A stretch of DNA of 64,000 nt, from contig SWBL01000010.1 in assembly GCA_024195585.1 (NCBI GenBank), forward strand, positions 248,001-312,000, written 5' to 3'. Shown here piece after piece: positions 63,149 through 64,000 of the stretch (its first letter is position 1; each line of letters opens with the position of its first letter). A program made the position numbers and the translations under genes. The notes below the pieces were generated by a model. The model worked only from the letters and a program-made list of their open reading frames with translations. It was not told where the DNA came from and did not search any database. Origin of the DNA: Aureobasidium sp. EXF-3400. Lineage: Eukaryota > Ascomycota > Dothideomycetes > Dothideales > Saccotheciaceae.

Positions 63149-63637
63149 ATGGCTCGGTCGGTATATCAACAGCCAGCCAAGTCATACAGCTCGACCACCA
63201 ATCTTGCTGAGGCAACCCAATCGGTAGAGCGTGTGGTCGGGGTCCAGACTCAGTACGTACGCATTGAACTTGCCAACCAGACCAGCATAGATGCATCGAC
63301 CTGTGATGAGCTCCCAAGTGATGTGTATCCGTATGATCGCAGGCCTCGATCTGTCTTCCTGAGTGGGTTGATTGTTATTGGATAGGATTGCAAGGAGCCA
63401 GGGGACAAAGTGCCTCGACAACACGACCGCAAGAACCTCGACGGCATACAGCTCGAACAACGAGCCAACACCCTTATGTTCGTGGTTGCTGAATTGGATC
63501 GTTATGATGGCCAGAGGTCGAGAACAAATGCCGAATTGGAGAAAGACAGGGAGTCAATCCAAAACCGTTTGGTTTGGCAAAAACATACTGCATCGAGCTC
63601 GTTCGTTGTGCACTTTTTGGTACGAGAGTCATCTTGA
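63149..63637 (+). pseudogene. 163-codon reading frame broken by one in-frame TAG
   Basis: From the ATG at 63149 the frame reads MARSVYQQPAKSYSS..., reaches a TAG at 63383-63385, then continues in the same phase with DCKEPGDKVPRQHDRKNLDG to a TGA at 63635-63637. Both halves have protein-like composition. A CAG-to-TAG change would explain the break. The segment at 63218-63236 is an exact 19-bp copy of part of the neighbouring tRNA-Lys, so at least that piece of the frame is tRNA-derived. This weakens the case for a real gene. No family is recognised. Confidence 0.3.
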
Positions 63638-64000
63638 GTTGACATGGTCCAGGGACGCTAGCATGTCGGGATGTCCAAGAGAGTCGGCTATGTAGCAGGC
63701 ACAACACAAGTTGGTGACTTGTAAAGATGGCGATGATGGTCGAAGATAAATATCGCTCACAGGATATGGACCAGCTGTCAATGATAGAAGTTGACACTAT
63801 CTCAGGAGTCCAGAGCTGGCATCATGTTCATGGCGGTGTTGTGTGTGTTGTTTGTGGGGGTTCTGCAATGAAGGTTGATTGACCTAAATGCATGTTTTTG
63901 GAGGACGCCAAAAAGTAGCACGACTATAACAACACAAAATAATATGGAAGCAGTTGTGGTTGTAAGATGGACACGTCGACGCAAAGGTGATAAGCTCGGA
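63638..64000. other. right-edge sequence, nothing recognised
   Basis: No gene, RNA or repeat was recognised up to the end of the window. Confidence 0.4.

Overview
This window is nuclear DNA of a filamentous ascomycete (Pezizomycotina). The reasons are short GT-AG introns of about 48-131 bp, often with a CTAAC-like branch site just before the acceptor, Zn2Cys6 transcription factors, a CFEM protein, a PTH11-like receptor, an LSm7 and a coatomer subunit with fungal-type intron placement, and two nuclear tRNA genes. Gene content hints at a dothideomycete, but the sequence alone does not settle that. No virus, plasmid, rRNA, CRISPR array or intact transposon is visible.

Layout. 0-12.8 kb holds the tail of an unrecognised gene, a secreted two-domain protein with dibasic processing sites, a three-copy degenerate tandem repeat, a small membrane protein, a RING-type membrane protein, a carrier-like membrane protein, a gene with six 23-residue STPR-type repeats, a hemerythrin-like protein and a long methyltransferase. 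14-24.5 kb holds an F-box protein, an ammonium transporter with clustered GATA sites and an adjacent Zn2Cys6 factor. It then has a convergent pair (a 130-residue conserved protein and another Zn2Cys6 factor) sharing a 15-bp promoter motif, a TPMT-type methyltransferase, a glutathione transferase and tRNA-Val. 24.8-47.2 kb is mostly conserved housekeeping: a small Arg/Ser-rich protein, a very long glycine-rich repeat protein, LSm7, a zinc-cluster factor, APC4, coatomer delta, an acidic protein, a UPF0303/YBR137W protein and the DRS1 helicase.

47.7-64 kb is accessory in character. It has a CFEM GPI protein, a secreted GH43 hydrolase, and then a likely nitrogen-scavenging group: a C6-less transcription-factor-like gene with a premature in-frame stop, an allantoate-permease-type MFS transporter with five upstream GATA sites, and a peroxisomal fructosyl-amino-acid oxidase. 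These are followed by a PTH11-like receptor, a small secreted protein, an intron-containing tRNA-Lys, and a broken reading frame carrying a 19-bp piece of that tRNA.

Gene models were spliced by hand from splice signals and reading phase. Several genes are absent or partial if only unspliced frames are considered. All family names are from recognition of motifs, not from searches.
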